A stretch of DNA of 64,000 nt from Gemmatimonadota bacterium (GCA_016713435.1 JADJPD010000005.1:422001-486000), one strand, 5' to 3'; positions 18,711-30,200 are shown, numbered from the stretch's first letter. Numbers and translations: made by a program. Notes: generated from the letters alone by a model not told the origin.

Positions 18711-18928
18711 AGCGCACCCGCAAGGGCGATCCGCTGGCCGAGGCCGGGATCCGCTACATCGATTACAAGGATGAGAAGATGCTGCAGCGGTTCCTGACGG
18801 AGCGCGGGAAGATCCTCCCGGCGCGTCTGTCGGGCATCACCGCGCGGCACCAGCGCCAGCTGAGCACCGCGATCAAGCGGGCGCGCTACCTGGCGCTCCT
18901 GCCCTACATCAAGCGGGGCACGAGCTGA
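18707..18928 (+). CDS. rpsR: 30S ribosomal protein S18 (zinc-free form)
   Basis: A 73-residue S18. Core motifs are IDYKDEKMLQRFLTERGKIL, PARLSGITARHQRQLSTAIK and RARYLALLPY. Zinc-binding forms carry cysteines in the N-terminal part; none is present here, so this is the cysteine-free type. It overlaps rpsF by four bases and belongs to the rpsF-rpsR-(membrane protein)-rplI cluster. Confidence 0.96.
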   Translation: MKRTRKGDPLAEAGIRYIDYKDEKMLQRFLTERGKILPARLSGITARHQRQLSTAIKRARYLALLPYIKRGTS

Positions 18929-18954
18929 CGCACCCGGCCCCGGCACGGCCGCCG

Positions 18955-19875
18955 GTGACGCTCCGCGCGGTTCTCCTGCTCGGGGTGTACCTGCTGGTCT
19001 TTCCGCTGTTCGTGCTGGGGCCGCTGGCCGGCCTGCTGCTGGCCTCCCGCCCGCAGACGGTGCGGGAGTGGGTGTGGATCGGGTTTGCGCTGGTCTGGGC
19101 GGCCCTGTCCCTGCTGACGCCGGAGGGCATCGCCACCCAGACGCTCGAGGCCTGGGCGTTCTTCGTGACGGGCGCGTTCGTCCTCCTGATGCTCACGGGG
19201 CGGCGTGGGGTGGTACCGGGCGCGTTCCTCGCCAGCCTCTTTGGCTTCGGCGCGGTGACGGCCTGGAGTTGGTCGCTCGGGACCCGCTGGCGGGACATCC
19301 AGCTGGCGGTGGAGCATGGCGGCTGGGAGATGTGCCGCCAGCTGGTGGACAGCGCCAAGGCGGCGGGTGCCGCCCGGGCGGAGAGTGTGCAGGCGCTGGT
19401 GGATGCCATGGCGGCGGGCGTCTCGCTCTCGGCGGACCTGTTCCCCGCCCTGCTGGTGCTCACGGCGCTGCCGGGGCTGGCGCTGGCCTGGAGCTGGTAT
19501 CACCGGCTGGCCAGTCGCCCGGTGGGGAAGCCGGCCGAAGCGTTTGCGGAGTTCCGCTTCAGCGACCAGCTGGTGTGGCTGATCGTGCTGGCCCTGGCGG
19601 CCTGGCTGCTGCCGCTGCCGCCGCTGCTGGGCGGGATCACGGACAACCTGGCCGTCCTCGCGGGCGGCCTGTACGCGGCTCGTGGGGCGGCGATCCTGTG
19701 GGGATCGCTCGAGACGTTCCCCCTGCTGGTCCTGCTCCTGATCATGGTGGGAACGCTGACAATCCTGCCGGTCGCGATGGGCGGCTGCTTCGCCATCGGG
19801 CTGGCCGACACCTGGGTGGATTTCCGGCGGCGCTATGCGTCCGCCGACACGGAGGGGAGAGACCCATGGAAGTGA
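18955..19875 (+). CDS. DUF2232-like polytopic membrane protein
   Basis: A 306-residue protein with about eight hydrophobic helices, beginning LRAVLLLGVYLLVFPLFVLG from a GTG start. It lies between rpsR and rplI, where DUF2232 (YybS-like) membrane proteins are often found. The C-terminal half shows the DUF2232 arrangement: FRFSDQLVWLIVLALAAWLL, then NLAVLAGGLYAARGAAI and LETFPLLVLLLIMVGTLTIL. The biochemical role of the family is unknown. Its last 10 bases overlap the start of rplI, so it is probably translated with the ribosomal genes. Confidence 0.72.
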   Translation: MTLRAVLLLGVYLLVFPLFVLGPLAGLLLASRPQTVREWVWIGFALVWAALSLLTPEGIATQTLEAWAFFVTGAFVLLMLTGRRGVVPGAFLASLFGFGAVTAWSWSLGTRWRDIQLAVEHGGWEMCRQLVDSAKAAGAARAESVQALVDAMAAGVSLSADLFPALLVLTALPGLALAWSWYHRLASRPVGKPAEAFAEFRFSDQLVWLIVLALAAWLLPLPPLLGGITDNLAVLAGGLYAARGAAILWGSLETFPLLVLLLIMVGTLTILPVAMGGCFAIGLADTWVDFRRRYASADTEGRDPWK

Positions 19876-20309
19876 TCCTGCGCGAAGACATCAAGACCCT
19901 GGGCAAGGCGGGCGACCTGGTGAAGGTCAAGCCCGGCTACGCCCGCAACTTCCTGCTGCCCAAGGGCCTGGCCTACGAGGCCACCGAGGGGAACAAGAAG
20001 CGCATCGTGGCCGAGACCAAGGCCCGCGGTGTCCGCCTCGCGGCCGAGAAGGCCGAGGCCGAGCAGCAGGCGGCGCGGCTGGGCGGGGTGCACCTCACCC
20101 TGGCCCGCAAGGCCGGCGAGGGCGACCGGCTCTTCGGCTCCATCACCGCCCAGGACGTGGCCGACGCGCTGGCCGCCAAGGGCCAGGCGGTGGACAAGCG
20201 GAAGATCGAGCTGGAGCACCCGATCAAGACCGTCGGGGACCACACCGTCGCGATCCGCCTGCACCACGAGGTGACCGCGGAGATCCGCCTGACGGTCCAG
20301 GCCGAGTAA
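19866..20309 (+). CDS. rplI: 50S ribosomal protein L9
   Basis: L9 has two globular domains joined by a long helix and binds 23S rRNA. ATG 19866, preceded by GGAGGGGAGA, gives MEVILREDIKTLGKAGDLVK and the signature GYARNFLLPKGLAYEATEGN. The helical connector (KKRIVAETKARGVRLAAEKA) and C-terminal domain (GSITAQDVADALAAKG) complete a normal 147-residue protein. Confidence 0.96.
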   Translation: MEVILREDIKTLGKAGDLVKVKPGYARNFLLPKGLAYEATEGNKKRIVAETKARGVRLAAEKAEAEQQAARLGGVHLTLARKAGEGDRLFGSITAQDVADALAAKGQAVDKRKIELEHPIKTVGDHTVAIRLHHEVTAEIRLTVQAE

Positions 20310-20318
20310 GCGCCCCGG

Positions 20319-22150
20319 ATGACCGTCGCCATCCGGTACGTTGACGGGCCGCGGTTTGCCCGTTCGCTGCTCGCCGCCAGCGACTGGGTGGCGGCGGGTC
20401 GCGAGGAGATCAACCGGATCAACGTGTTCCCCGTCCCGGACGGGGACACGGGCACCAACTTCAGCCTGACCCTCCGCTCCGTCGCCGACGCCCTCCGGGC
20501 GCTCGGCGACGCGCCGCTTGGCGTCACCGCCAAGACGGCCGCCCGCGGGGCCGTGCTCGGCGCCCGGGGCAACTCGGGCATGATGCTGGCCCACTTCCTC
20601 CTCGGGGTCAGCGACTCGCTCGACGGCCTCCCCCAGGCCACCGCCCAGGAGATGGCGCGGGCGGTGCGGGCCGGCGTCGAGCGCCTGTACGCGTCCCTCG
20701 ACGACCCCCGCGAAGGCACCATCCTCACCGTGGCGCGCGACGCCGCCCACGCCGCCGAGCGCGCCGCGGCCGACTCCCCGACATCTCGGTGTTCATGAGC
20801 CGGATGCTGGCCGAGGGCGAGGTCTCCCTGGCCAAGACCCCCCAGCTCATGGCGGCGCTCCGGGAGGCCGGAGTGGTGGATGCCGGCGGCAAGGGCTTCG
20901 TCCGGATGCTGGAAGGGGTGGTCCGGTACATCGACGGGGATCCGATCCTGCCCGCGGCCCCGATCGAGACCGGGGAGTTCGCCATCCCCGCCGCCGAGGT
21001 GGAGGTGGCCGCCGACAAGGACTTCCAGTACTGCACCGAGGTCATGGTCAAGGGGGAACAGCTCCCGGCCGCCAACGATGTCCGGGCCCAGATGCGTACG
21101 TTCGGGGGGTCCATCCAGGTGGTGGTGGCCGGGGACCTCCTCAAGATCCATGTGCATACTGATACACCGGATGCCGTCTTTACGTACGCAGCCCGGTGGG
21201 GCGCCATTGAATCCACCAAAGCCGAAGACATGCGGGCCCAGCACCGCCAGCTCTCCCACCACGAGAGCAAGCGGACGGTGGCCATCGTCGCCGACTCCTC
21301 GGCGGACCTGCCGGACGCGGTGCTGGACCGGCACGGGATCTCGCTGGTGCCGCTGCAGGTGATGTTCGGGGAGGAGACCTACCGCGACCGGGTGGAGCTC
21401 AAGCCGGACGACTTCTACCGGAAGATGCGGACCTCCAAGGTCCACCCCACGACCTCCCAGCCCACCATCGCGGACTTCGTCCGGGTGCTGCGGGATGCGC
21501 GGGCCGAGGCGCCGGACGTGGTGGCGGTGCTGCTGTCGAGCCGGCTCTCGGGGACGTACAACGCCGGGCAGACGGCGGCGCGCACGGGCGGGATCGGGGC
21601 GGTGCACTTCGTGGACAGCGCCTCGGCCTCCCTCGGGGTGGGGATGCTGGCGCTCCGGGGCGCCGAACTCGCGGAGCTGGGCTGGCGGGGGCCGGAGATC
21701 GCCGACGAGCTGCGGCGGATCCGGGGGCAGTCGGGCTGCTTCATCACGGTGGACCGGTTCGACAACCTGCTCCGGTCCGGGCGGGTGACCCGCGGGAAGG
21801 CGTGGATCGCGGGGATGCTCGACGTCAAGCCGGTGCTCCAGCTGGACGCGCTCGGGGCCATCGTGCCGGTGGACCGGGTGCGGGGACGGAACAACGTGGT
21901 GCCCCGGGTGTTGAGTCTTCTGGAGAAGCGGCTCACCCCCCGGCCGCAGCAGGTGCGCTTCGGGATCGCCCATGCGGAGGCGCCGGAGGCGGCGGAACGG
22001 CTCCGGACCGCGCTGGCGGCGGCGTACGCCCCCCGGGACGTGTTCGTCACCACGGTGACGGGGGTGATCGGGACCCACGTGGGGTTCGGGGCCTGGGCGG
22101 TATTCTGGCAGGTCGAGGATGGCACGCCCGGGCGGCCGGGGGCCCGATGA
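20319..22150 (+). CDS. Fused DAK2 (FakA-like) and DegV (FakB-like) protein (frameshifted)
   Basis: The N-terminal ~190 residues are a DAK2/DhaL nucleotide-binding domain, with INVFPVPDGDTGTNFSLTLR near residue 35 and GARGNSGMMLAHFL near 85. A middle FakA-type region follows (FCT-like YCTEVMVKGEQLPA, then IHVHTDTPDAVFTYA). From about residue 320 a complete DegV lipid-binding domain follows: VAIVADSSADLPDAVL, HPTTSQPTIADF, LLSSRLSGTYNAGQ, FIDRFDNL-type TVDRFDNLLRSGRV and KPVLQLD. In Firmicutes, FakA is the kinase and DegV-type FakB presents the fatty acid; here both are on one chain. The frame breaks near 20775-20781 (one missing base). Repair gives about 610 residues. A fatty-acid kinase role is inferred from the two families. 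Confidence 0.85.
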
Positions 22151-22509
22151 GCAGCGCCAAGGCGGGGCTGCCCACGCCGGACCTCACGGCGGCGGTGGCG
22201 GCCATCGACGACCTGAAGGGCCGCGACATCCTGGTCCTGGACCTGCGCGGCCTCTGTGATGCGACGGATTTCTTCGTCGTGGCATCGGGCACCTCGGATG
22301 CCCACGTGCGGGGCATCGCGAACTCGGTGCTGGAGAAGCTGGACCGCCGCGGGGTGCGGGCGCATCACGTGGAGGGCCTGCCGGGCGGCCGCTGGGTGCT
22401 GCTCGATTTCGTGGATTTCGTGGTTCACCTGTTCCATCCGGAGGCGCGGAGCTTCTACCAGCTCGAGCGGCTCTGGAGTGACGCGCCGGAGCTCAGGCCC
22501 GGCGCCTGA
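22147..22509 (+). CDS. rsfS: Ribosomal silencing factor RsfS
   Basis: RsfS binds L14 of the large subunit and blocks subunit joining during starvation. The 120-residue product carries the family motifs DATDFFVVASGTSDAHVRGI, EGLPGGRWVLLDFVDFVVHL and FHPEARSFYQLERLW. ATG 22147 overlaps the previous stop by ATGA. Confidence 0.95.
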   Translation: MSSAKAGLPTPDLTAAVAAIDDLKGRDILVLDLRGLCDATDFFVVASGTSDAHVRGIANSVLEKLDRRGVRAHHVEGLPGGRWVLLDFVDFVVHLFHPEARSFYQLERLWSDAPELRPGA

Positions 22510-22523
22510 CCGGGTTGGTTCCC

Positions 22524-25500
22524 ATGCTGCGTCGTCTCGGGCTCGGCCTCCTGCTCCTCAGCGCCCTGCCCACCCTGCTTCCCGCCCAGTACTTCGGCCA
22601 GAACAAGGTCCAGTACCGGAAGTTCGACTTCCAGATCCTCAAGACCGAGCACTTCGACATCCACTTCTACCCCGAGGCGCGCCAGGCGGCCTTCGACGCG
22701 GGGCGGATGGCGGAGCGGTCGTACGCGATCCTGTCGAAGGTCCTCCGGCACGAGTACCGGGAGCGGAAGCCCATCATCCTCTACGCCTCGCACTCGGACT
22801 TCCAGCAGACCAACGCGCTGGGCGGCGAGTCGCCGGGCGAGGGGACGGGCGGCGTCACCGACTTCCTCAAGCAGCGGATCATCCTGCCGTTCACGGGCTC
22901 CTACCTGGAGCTGGAGCACGTGCTGCAGCACGAGATGGTGCACCAGTTCCAGTACGACATCTGGAGCCGGGGGCGCGCGGGCGCCAACATGCAGGCCATC
23001 ATCCAGGTGAACCCGCCGCTCTGGTTCGTCGAGGGCATGGCGGAGTACCTGTCCCTGGGCGGCGTGGATCCCAACACCGCCATGTGGCTCCGCGACGCGG
23101 CCATCGAGGAAGATCCCGACGGTGGACCAGCTCGAGAACGACCCGTACATCTTCCCCTACCGCTACGGCCAGGCGCTGCTCGCCTTCATCGGCCAGCGCT
23201 GGGGGGACGAGGCCATCGGGGCCATCATGCAGGGGACGCTGGCGGGCGGCGGCGGGCTCCGCGGGGCCATGCGCCGGGTCCTGGGCGTGGACTACCCGCA
23301 GCTCTCGGCGATGTGGCGGCAGCACATCCAGGAGACCTACCTCCCCGAGGTGGCCACGCGCACGCGGGCGCGGGACATCGCGCGCGAGGTACTGTCGCAG
23401 GACCGCTCGGAGGGGACGCTCCACCTGGCGCCGGCCCTCTCGCCCGACGGCAAGCAGGTGGTGTACTTCAGCGAGAAGGACTTCTACTTCATCGACCTCT
23501 ACCTGGCCGACGCCGAGACGGGGAAGGTGGAGCGGCGGCTGAGCAAGTCGTCGTACTCCAGCAACTACGAGACCTTCCGGTTCATCAACTCGCAGGCCAA
23601 CTGGTCACCCGACGGCAAGTACCTCGCGTTCGCCGCGAAGCGGGGGCCGCGCGACGACATCATCATCCTCGACGTGAAGCGCAACCGCGAGGTGCGCCGC
23701 ATCGAGGTGGAGATGAACGGCGTCACCACGCCGTCGTGGAGCCCGGACGGCAAGTCCCTGGTCTTCACCGGCTACGTCGGCGGTCTCTCCGACCTGTTCA
23801 TCGTGGGCGCCGACGGCAAGGGCCTCCGGCGCCTGACGGGCGATCGCTACGCCGACCTCCACCCGGTCTGGTCGCCCGATGGCAAGACCATCGCGTTCGC
23901 GTCGGACCGGGGGCCGGACACCGACTTCGAGCGGCTCGAGATCGGCAACATGCGGATCTGCACCCTCGACCTGGCGACGGGCCGGGTGAGCGTGCTGCCC
24001 GGCATGGACGTGGGGAAGAACGTGAGCCCGCAGTGGGGGCCGGACGGGCGGGACATCGCCTTCGTGTCCGACCGCGACGGGGTCAGCAACATCTTCCTCT
24101 ACAGCCTCAACGACACCCGGATCTACCAGATCACCGACCTGTTCACCGGGGCGCAGGGCATCACGCCGCTCTCGCCGGTGCTCTCGTGGGCGCAGGGGGC
24201 GGACCGGCTGGCCTTCGTGTACTACACGCGGGACATGTTCGACGTGTACGCCATCGACCACCCGGGGAGCCTCAAGGCCAAGGCCTGGGAGCCGAAGGCC
24301 CAGCCCAGCCGGCGGGACGTGGCCACCCTCGGACCCCGGCTGCGGCCGCAGGCCGGCGCCGGCGACAGCGTGCGCGCCCCCGGCGACACCACCACCGCGC
24401 GCGACACCGCCGCGGCCCGGACCCCGCTCGAGTCGAGCGGCTCCCTCTACATCTCGCCCAACGGGATCCGCTCGGCCGACTCGGCCCCGGTCGTGACGGA
24501 CAGCCTGCTCCGCCCGGTCACGATCACGGCGCTCCTCGACTCCACCAACGTGCCGCTCCCCGACACGGCGGAGTTCGTGGTGAAGGACTACAAGGTGCAG
24601 TTCCGGCCGGACTTCGTCTCCCGGCCCACCATCGGCTACACGCGCGACAACTTCGGGCGCGGGTTCTACGGCGGCAGCGCCATCCAGCTGTCGGACATGC
24701 TGGGGAACCACAACCTGATCTTCGCGGCGTTCATCAACGGGCGGATCACCGAGGCCATGGTGAACGCCACGTACGTGAACCTGGAGCGCCGGGTGAACTG
24801 GGCGGTCAGCGTGGGCCAGGAACCGTACTACTTCCTGGAGCCGAGCTACATCGTGGCCGACTCGCCGCAGGTGGGCGACCGGGTGTTCGTGACCAACCTG
24901 CGACGCATCGTGCTGCGCTCGGTGCAGGCGCAGGCGCTCTACCCGGTGAGCCGCTTCGCGCGCTTCGAGGCGGGGATGACGGCCGCCACCATCAGCGACC
25001 GGCTGCAGTCCATCTACGAGCCGTACGACCCGGGCAGCGGCCTGCCGACCGACAATCCCACCTCGCGCGAGCGGGGGCTGCCGGGCGCGAGCTACGTGGA
25101 GCCGGAGCTGGCCTACGTCTTCGACAACTCGCTGCCGGGCTACGTCGGGCCGTTCTACGGGCGGCGCTACCGGCTGTCGGTGTCGCAGACCATCGGCGGG
25201 TGGCGGTTCTTCCAGGGGCTGGCGGACTACCGGCGCTACGACAAGATCGTGGGGCCGCTGGTGTTCGCCACGCGCGGCCTCTACTTCGGGCGCATCGGGC
25301 GGGACGCGGAGCGGTTCCGGATCTTCCTCGGCAACCCCGACCTGCTGCGCGGCAACACCTCGGGCAGCTACTACAACCACGAGTGCACCACCCAGGACCC
25401 GAACACCACCACGGGCTGCGTGGAACTGGACCGGCTGGTGGGCACCCAGATCGCCGTCGGGAGCGCCGAGATCCGGTTCCCCATCCTCACGCCCCAGTTC

Positions 25501-25765
25501 AAGTTCGTCCCGGCCGGCTTCCCGCCGATCGAGGGCGCGCTGTTCTACGACGTGGGCCTCGCCTGGAACGAGGGGAACACCCTCAAGTGGAAGCGCGAGG
25601 CAGGGCGACGACCCGGTGAACGTGCGCACCCCACTGCAGGTGTTCGGCGCCTCGGCGCGGATGAACCTCTTCGGGTTCGTGGTGCTTCGGCTCGACTATT
25701 CGATCCCGCAGGAGCGGCGGGCCATCAAGGGGTACTGGACGCTGAGCCTGGGGCCGGCCTTCTAG
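22524..25765 (+). CDS. Secreted gluzincin-like / beta-propeller / outer-membrane barrel protein (frameshifted twice)
   Basis: A protein of about 1,079 residues after correction. The signal peptide is LRRLGLGLLLLSALPTLLPA. An N-terminal peptidase-MA-like domain has HEMVHQF (zinc-binding HExxH) near residue 136 and a downstream EGMAEYLS that could supply the third ligand. Then come several TolB/PD40 propeller repeats: ALSPDGKQVVYFSE, NWSPDGKYLAFAAK, SWSPDGKSLVFTGY and VWSPDGKTIAFASDRG. A Pro/Thr/Ala linker follows. The last ~350 residues are beta-strand-rich with aromatic ends and resemble a surface-antigen barrel, ending WTLSLGPAF with the terminal Phe typical of outer-membrane proteins. One extra base near 23108-23115 and one near 25600 break the frame. 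Substrate and partners are unknown. Confidence 0.82.
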
Positions 25766-25795
25766 CTCGAGGCGCTAGGGCGTTTCGGGGGGTGT

Positions 25796-25834
25796 CCGGG
25801 GCGTCCCGTCAAGCGGGGCGCCCCGGCTCCTTTT
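25796..25834 (+). terminator. Intrinsic terminator after the propeller/barrel gene
   Basis: Arms CCGGGGCGTCCCG (25796-25808) and CGGGGCGCCCCGG (25814-25826) pair over 13 positions with one G-T wobble and a TCAAG loop. TTTT follows at 25831-25834. Confidence 0.75.
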
Positions 25835-25885
25835 CGGGAGGGGGAAACGCTTTTCCCGTCCCGGACCCGGGGCTATTTTCCCCGC

Positions 25886-27280
25886 GTGCCGACCCGTCCC
25901 CTGCCGGCGCTGCTGGCCGCGCTCCTCCTCGCGGCGTGCGGCTCCGTAACCCCGCCCTTCGCCCGCGGCCTGTCCGTCGCCACCACGACGCCCCCGTCGA
26001 GCGTGCTGCGCCTGCCGGCGGGCGGGGGCCCGGCCTCGCTGTACCACCCGCCGAAGCTCGATGCCTGGGGCTGGACCACCGATGCCACCCTCCCGCCGCT
26101 CAAGCGGGTGATCGGCGCGGACCTGGACCTGGGCCTGGTGTACGTGCTGGGCAGCAAGGCCAACGATGTGGTGGCGCTGGACCTGCTCTCGCGCCGGCCC
26201 CGCCCGGCCCTCGCCAGCAATGTGCGCGAGGTCACCATGGGGCCGGACAACGTGGTCTACACGGTGGACGACAGCCTGCGGGTGCAGCAGTTCGTGCGGC
26301 GGAATCCGGCCCGGTTTCCGGCCAGGCTCCCGGCGCGCCCCAAGGACCTCTTCGGGGCCCAGGGACAGGCCCTGCTCGCGGTCACGTCTGGCACCATGGG
26401 CAGCCTGACCCGCCTGACCACCGACGGCGAGCCGAGCTCGGCCCCGGTCCCCATGGGCGATGCGGCCGCCACCTTCTGGGGCGACCTCGTGGCCATCGCG
26501 GCCGACAGCGTGGTGCTGATCCTGGACCCCGAGGATGCGGCGAAGGCCGCCACCATCCGGGTGTCCGGCCACGCGCGCGGGGTGGTGTTCTCGCCCTCTG
26601 GCCACCGCTTCTACGTGGCCCGGCGTGAGGGAGGCGTGCTGGTGTACAGTCGCTTCAGCCGGGCCGAGGTGGACGAGATCGACCTCCCGGGCCCGGCCGG
26701 CGCGCTCCGCGCCGATCCCTACGGCCGCTGGCTCATGGTGCGCCCCCCCGCGGCAGACTCGCTCTGGCTGGTGGACCTGGCCACCAACAAGTACATGGGC
26801 GGCATCGCGGCCGACTGGGCCAGCGACCTCCCGACGATCACCAACCAGCAGGTGCTGCTCGCCAAGGTGGGCCGCGACATGGTGGCCTACGACCTCACGG
26901 CCGAGGGCTGGCCGGAGCGCGGCCGGGTGGCCGGCGGCGCGGCCGACTTCTGGCTCCCGCTGGCGTGGACCCCCGAGACCGGCACCGCGAGCTCCATCGT
27001 GGAGACGCCCACCGCGGCCCAGCCCGCGGACACGGCCGACGGCGACGGCGACCGCGCCGCGCGCGTCTACCTGCAGGTCTCGAGTTCGCAGAACAAGTCG
27101 TGGGCCGAGGAGCTGTCGCGCCAGCTGGCGCAGCAGGGCCTGCCCGCCTCGGTGCTCGAGCCGCGCGGCCCCGAGGAGGGCTTCCGCGTGGTGCTCGGCC
27201 CCTACCCCTCCCGTGAAGCTGCCGAATCGACGGGCCGCAGGCTCGGCCGTCCGTTCTTCGTCTACCAACCCGATCGCTGA
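25886..27280 (+). CDS. Lipoprotein with beta-propeller-like region and C-terminal SPOR domain
   Basis: A 464-residue protein. GTG 25886 begins a lipoprotein signal PTRPLPALLAALLLAACGSV (lipobox LLAACG). The middle part has repeated short beta motifs of the YVTN/quinoprotein type: DLGLVYVLGSKANDVVALDL, GHRFYVARREGGVLVYSRFS and WLVDLATNKYMGGIAADW. It is probably a propeller. The last ~75 residues (VYLQVSSSQNKSWAEELSRQ to GRPFFVYQPDR) are a SPOR domain, which binds denuded peptidoglycan glycan strands. A periplasmic envelope or division role follows from the SPOR domain. smc starts 12 bases later, so the two may share a transcript. Confidence 0.85.
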   Translation: MPTRPLPALLAALLLAACGSVTPPFARGLSVATTTPPSSVLRLPAGGGPASLYHPPKLDAWGWTTDATLPPLKRVIGADLDLGLVYVLGSKANDVVALDLLSRRPRPALASNVREVTMGPDNVVYTVDDSLRVQQFVRRNPARFPARLPARPKDLFGAQGQALLAVTSGTMGSLTRLTTDGEPSSAPVPMGDAAATFWGDLVAIAADSVVLILDPEDAAKAATIRVSGHARGVVFSPSGHRFYVARREGGVLVYSRFSRAEVDEIDLPGPAGALRADPYGRWLMVRPPAADSLWLVDLATNKYMGGIAADWASDLPTITNQQVLLAKVGRDMVAYDLTAEGWPERGRVAGGAADFWLPLAWTPETGTASSIVETPTAAQPADTADGDGDRAARVYLQVSSSQNKSWAEELSRQLAQQGLPASVLEPRGPEEGFRVVLGPYPSREAAESTGRRLGRPFFVYQPDR

Positions 27281-27292
27281 GACAGGACCCCG

Positions 27293-30200
27293 ATGAAGCT
27301 CTCGAAGCTCGAGCTCTCCGGCTTCAAGTCGTTTGCCGACACCGTCCACCTCTCGTTCCAGGATGGCGTCACCGCCATCGTGGGGCCCAACGGCTGCGGC
27401 AAGTCCAATGTCTCCGACGCCGTCCGCTGGGTGCTGGGTGAGCAGAGCGCCCGGATCCTGCGCGGCGGCAAGATGGAGGACGTGATCTTCCAGGGCAGCA
27501 CGGCGCGCCGGCCGGTGAACGTCACCGAGGTCTCGCTCTTCCTGGACAACACCGACGGCGACCTGCCGATCGCCTATCGGGAGGTGCAGATCACCCGGCG
27601 GCTGTCACGGAGCGGGCACTCGGAGTACCTGCTGAACGGCACGGTGGTCCGCCTGCGGGACATCCAGGACCTGCTCCGCGGCACCGGCCTGGGCACCGAT
27701 GCGGGGGTGGTCATCGAGTCCAAGATGATCGAGTGGCTGCTCTCCGACCGCGCCGAGGATCGCCGGGCGCTGTTCGAGGAGGCGGCGGGCATCGGCCTCT
27801 ACCGCGACCGGCGCCAGACCACCGAGCGCCGCCTGGAGGAAACCGGCGCGGACCTGCAGCGGGTCGAGGACCTCATTGCCGAGGTGCAGAGCCAGCTGCG
27901 GAGCCTGGCCCGCCAGAAGGGCAAGGCCGAGCGGCACGCCCGGCTCATGGAGGAGAAGTTCTCGGTGCACCTGACGCTCGCCAGGCGCCAGCTCGCCGAC
28001 CTCTCCGAGCAGATGGCCACCAGTGAGGCGCGCCACGCCGAACTGGCCACGGAGCTGCCCGCGGTGCGCGAGTCGCTGGTGGCGCTGGAGGAGCGTCGTG
28101 AGGCGGCCGCGCGGACCCGGGCGGCCACCGAGGCGCAGCGCACCGACATCACCCGCCGCCTGGGCGACGTGCGCGTGGAGCTGGGCAAGCTCGACGGCGA
28201 CCTGGCCCTGGCCGCCGAGCGGCTGGCCAACGCCGCCGCGCGGAAGCTCCGCGCCAGCGAGGAGCGGGGGCAGATGGAGTCCCGCCGCCAGCAGGCGGTG
28301 CGCGACCGCGAGCTGGCGGAGCAGGAGCACGCCGCCGCCCTCGTGGAGCGCGAGCGCATCCAGGCGGAGCTGGCCGCCCGGACCGCGGCCGAGCAGGAGG
28401 TCCGCCTCCGCCTCGGCGAGCAGCGCCAGGCGGTGCGGCAGCTGGAGGAGGAGATCCAGAGGCGGGTGCAGACGCTCCGCGCCCTCGAGGGCGAGCGGCA
28501 CTCGCTGGAGGGGAACCTGGCCTCGCTCCGCGAGCAGGCGGGCGTGGCGCAGGGCCGCCGCCAGGCCGCGCAGGCCGAGCAGGAAGTGGCCGAGCGCCGC
28601 CGCGCCGACGCCATCGAGATCGCCGAGCGTCACCAGGTGGAGGCCAAGCGCCTCGCCGGCGAGGCCGAGCGGGCCCGCCAGCTGGTGGGCGAGCTGCGCC
28701 GGCGCGAGGCCATGGAGCGGCAGGACAAGCGCTCGGCCGAGGAGGCGCTGGCCCAGCTCACCGCGCGGCGCCAGGCGCTCGAGGAGCTGGAGCGCGATCG
28801 CGTGGGCCTCGCGCCCGGCGCGGCCGCCCTGCTCTCCGCGCGTGAGCGCTTCGGCAGCGCCATCCTGGGCCCGCTGTCCGACTTCATCCGCACCGGCCGC
28901 GACGACGCGGAACTCGCCGAGCGCCTGCTCGGCGAGTGGGTGCACGCGGTGCTGGTGCGTGATGACTCGGCGGTGCCCGCCATCCAGGCCTGGCACGCCG
29001 AGGAGCAGCCGGGCGCCATCGTCCTGATCCCCGCCGACCGCGCCCCCAGCGGCCCCATGGGCGACGGCCCCCTTGGCGACCGCCTCTACGCGCAGGGCGA
29101 GGCCGCGGCGTGGGTCAAGTCGCTGCTCACCGGCCTCGAGGTGCTGGACCCGTCGGGCCGCGCCCTCCGGCGGCAGAACGGCGCCATCCTGCTCGCGGGC
29201 GCCCCGAGTCCCTCCGGCCCGCTCCGCCGCCGGGCCGAGTTGGAGAGCCTGGCCACGGACGTCGCCGAGGCGCAGGCCACCCTGCACCGCGTGGAGCTGG
29301 CCCTCGGCGCCACCGTGGCGCGCCTGGCCGAGGCGGAGGGCGAGGCCGAGGCGGCGAGCAAGAACAGCGACCAGGCGCGCGAGAGCGAGCGCCAGGCCGT
29401 CGCCCAGCGCGAGGACGCCATCCGCCACGCCAACAACGTGGCCCGCGAGCTCAAGGAGGCCGAGACCCAGCTGGCCCAGCTCACCGAGCGGATCGAGCGC
29501 GCCGAGCGCCGGCTGCAGGAGATCGACGCCGCCCTCACCGAGGGCGACCTGGCCCGCGCCCGCCTCGACGAGAACCTGGGCCAGTCCCGCGCCCAGCTGG
29601 CGGAACTCGAGAGCCAGCAGGAGGGCGCCCGGGACGCGCGGGTGCACTGGCAGGTGCAGGAGGCCCAGCTGGCGGCGCGCCTCGAGGCCGCCCAGGCGGC
29701 GCTCAACCGCGCCTCGCGCCTCGGCACCGAGGCCGACACGGCGTCCGTCTCGCTCGCCGGTGAGCTGGAGAAGATCGAGACCGACACCTCGGCCCTCGCG
29801 GCGCAGCAGGCCCAGTGGATCGAGGCCCGCACCGAGCGGCTGGTGGTCATGGAGGAGCTCACCACCGCCAGCACCGAGGCCGACCAGGCCGCCGCCGCCG
29901 CCATCGAGGCGCTCGGCGAGGCCGAGCGCGGCCTCCACGACGCCCGCGAGCGGGCGGAGCGCATGGGCGAGGAGCACCACAAGCTCGAGATCGGGATGAC
30001 CGAGGGCGCGGGCCGGCGCCGCGCCATCGTGGAGCGGGTGGAGACCGAGTGGCGGAAGCCGCTCGACACCCTCTTTGCCGAGCTGCAGCCGCTGGAGCTG
30101 GACCTCGAGACCCTGGAGAACGAGGCCCGCCGCATCACCGAGGCGCTCGAGTCCATCGGGCCCGTGAACGCGCTGGCCGTGGAGGAGCACGCCGAGGAGG

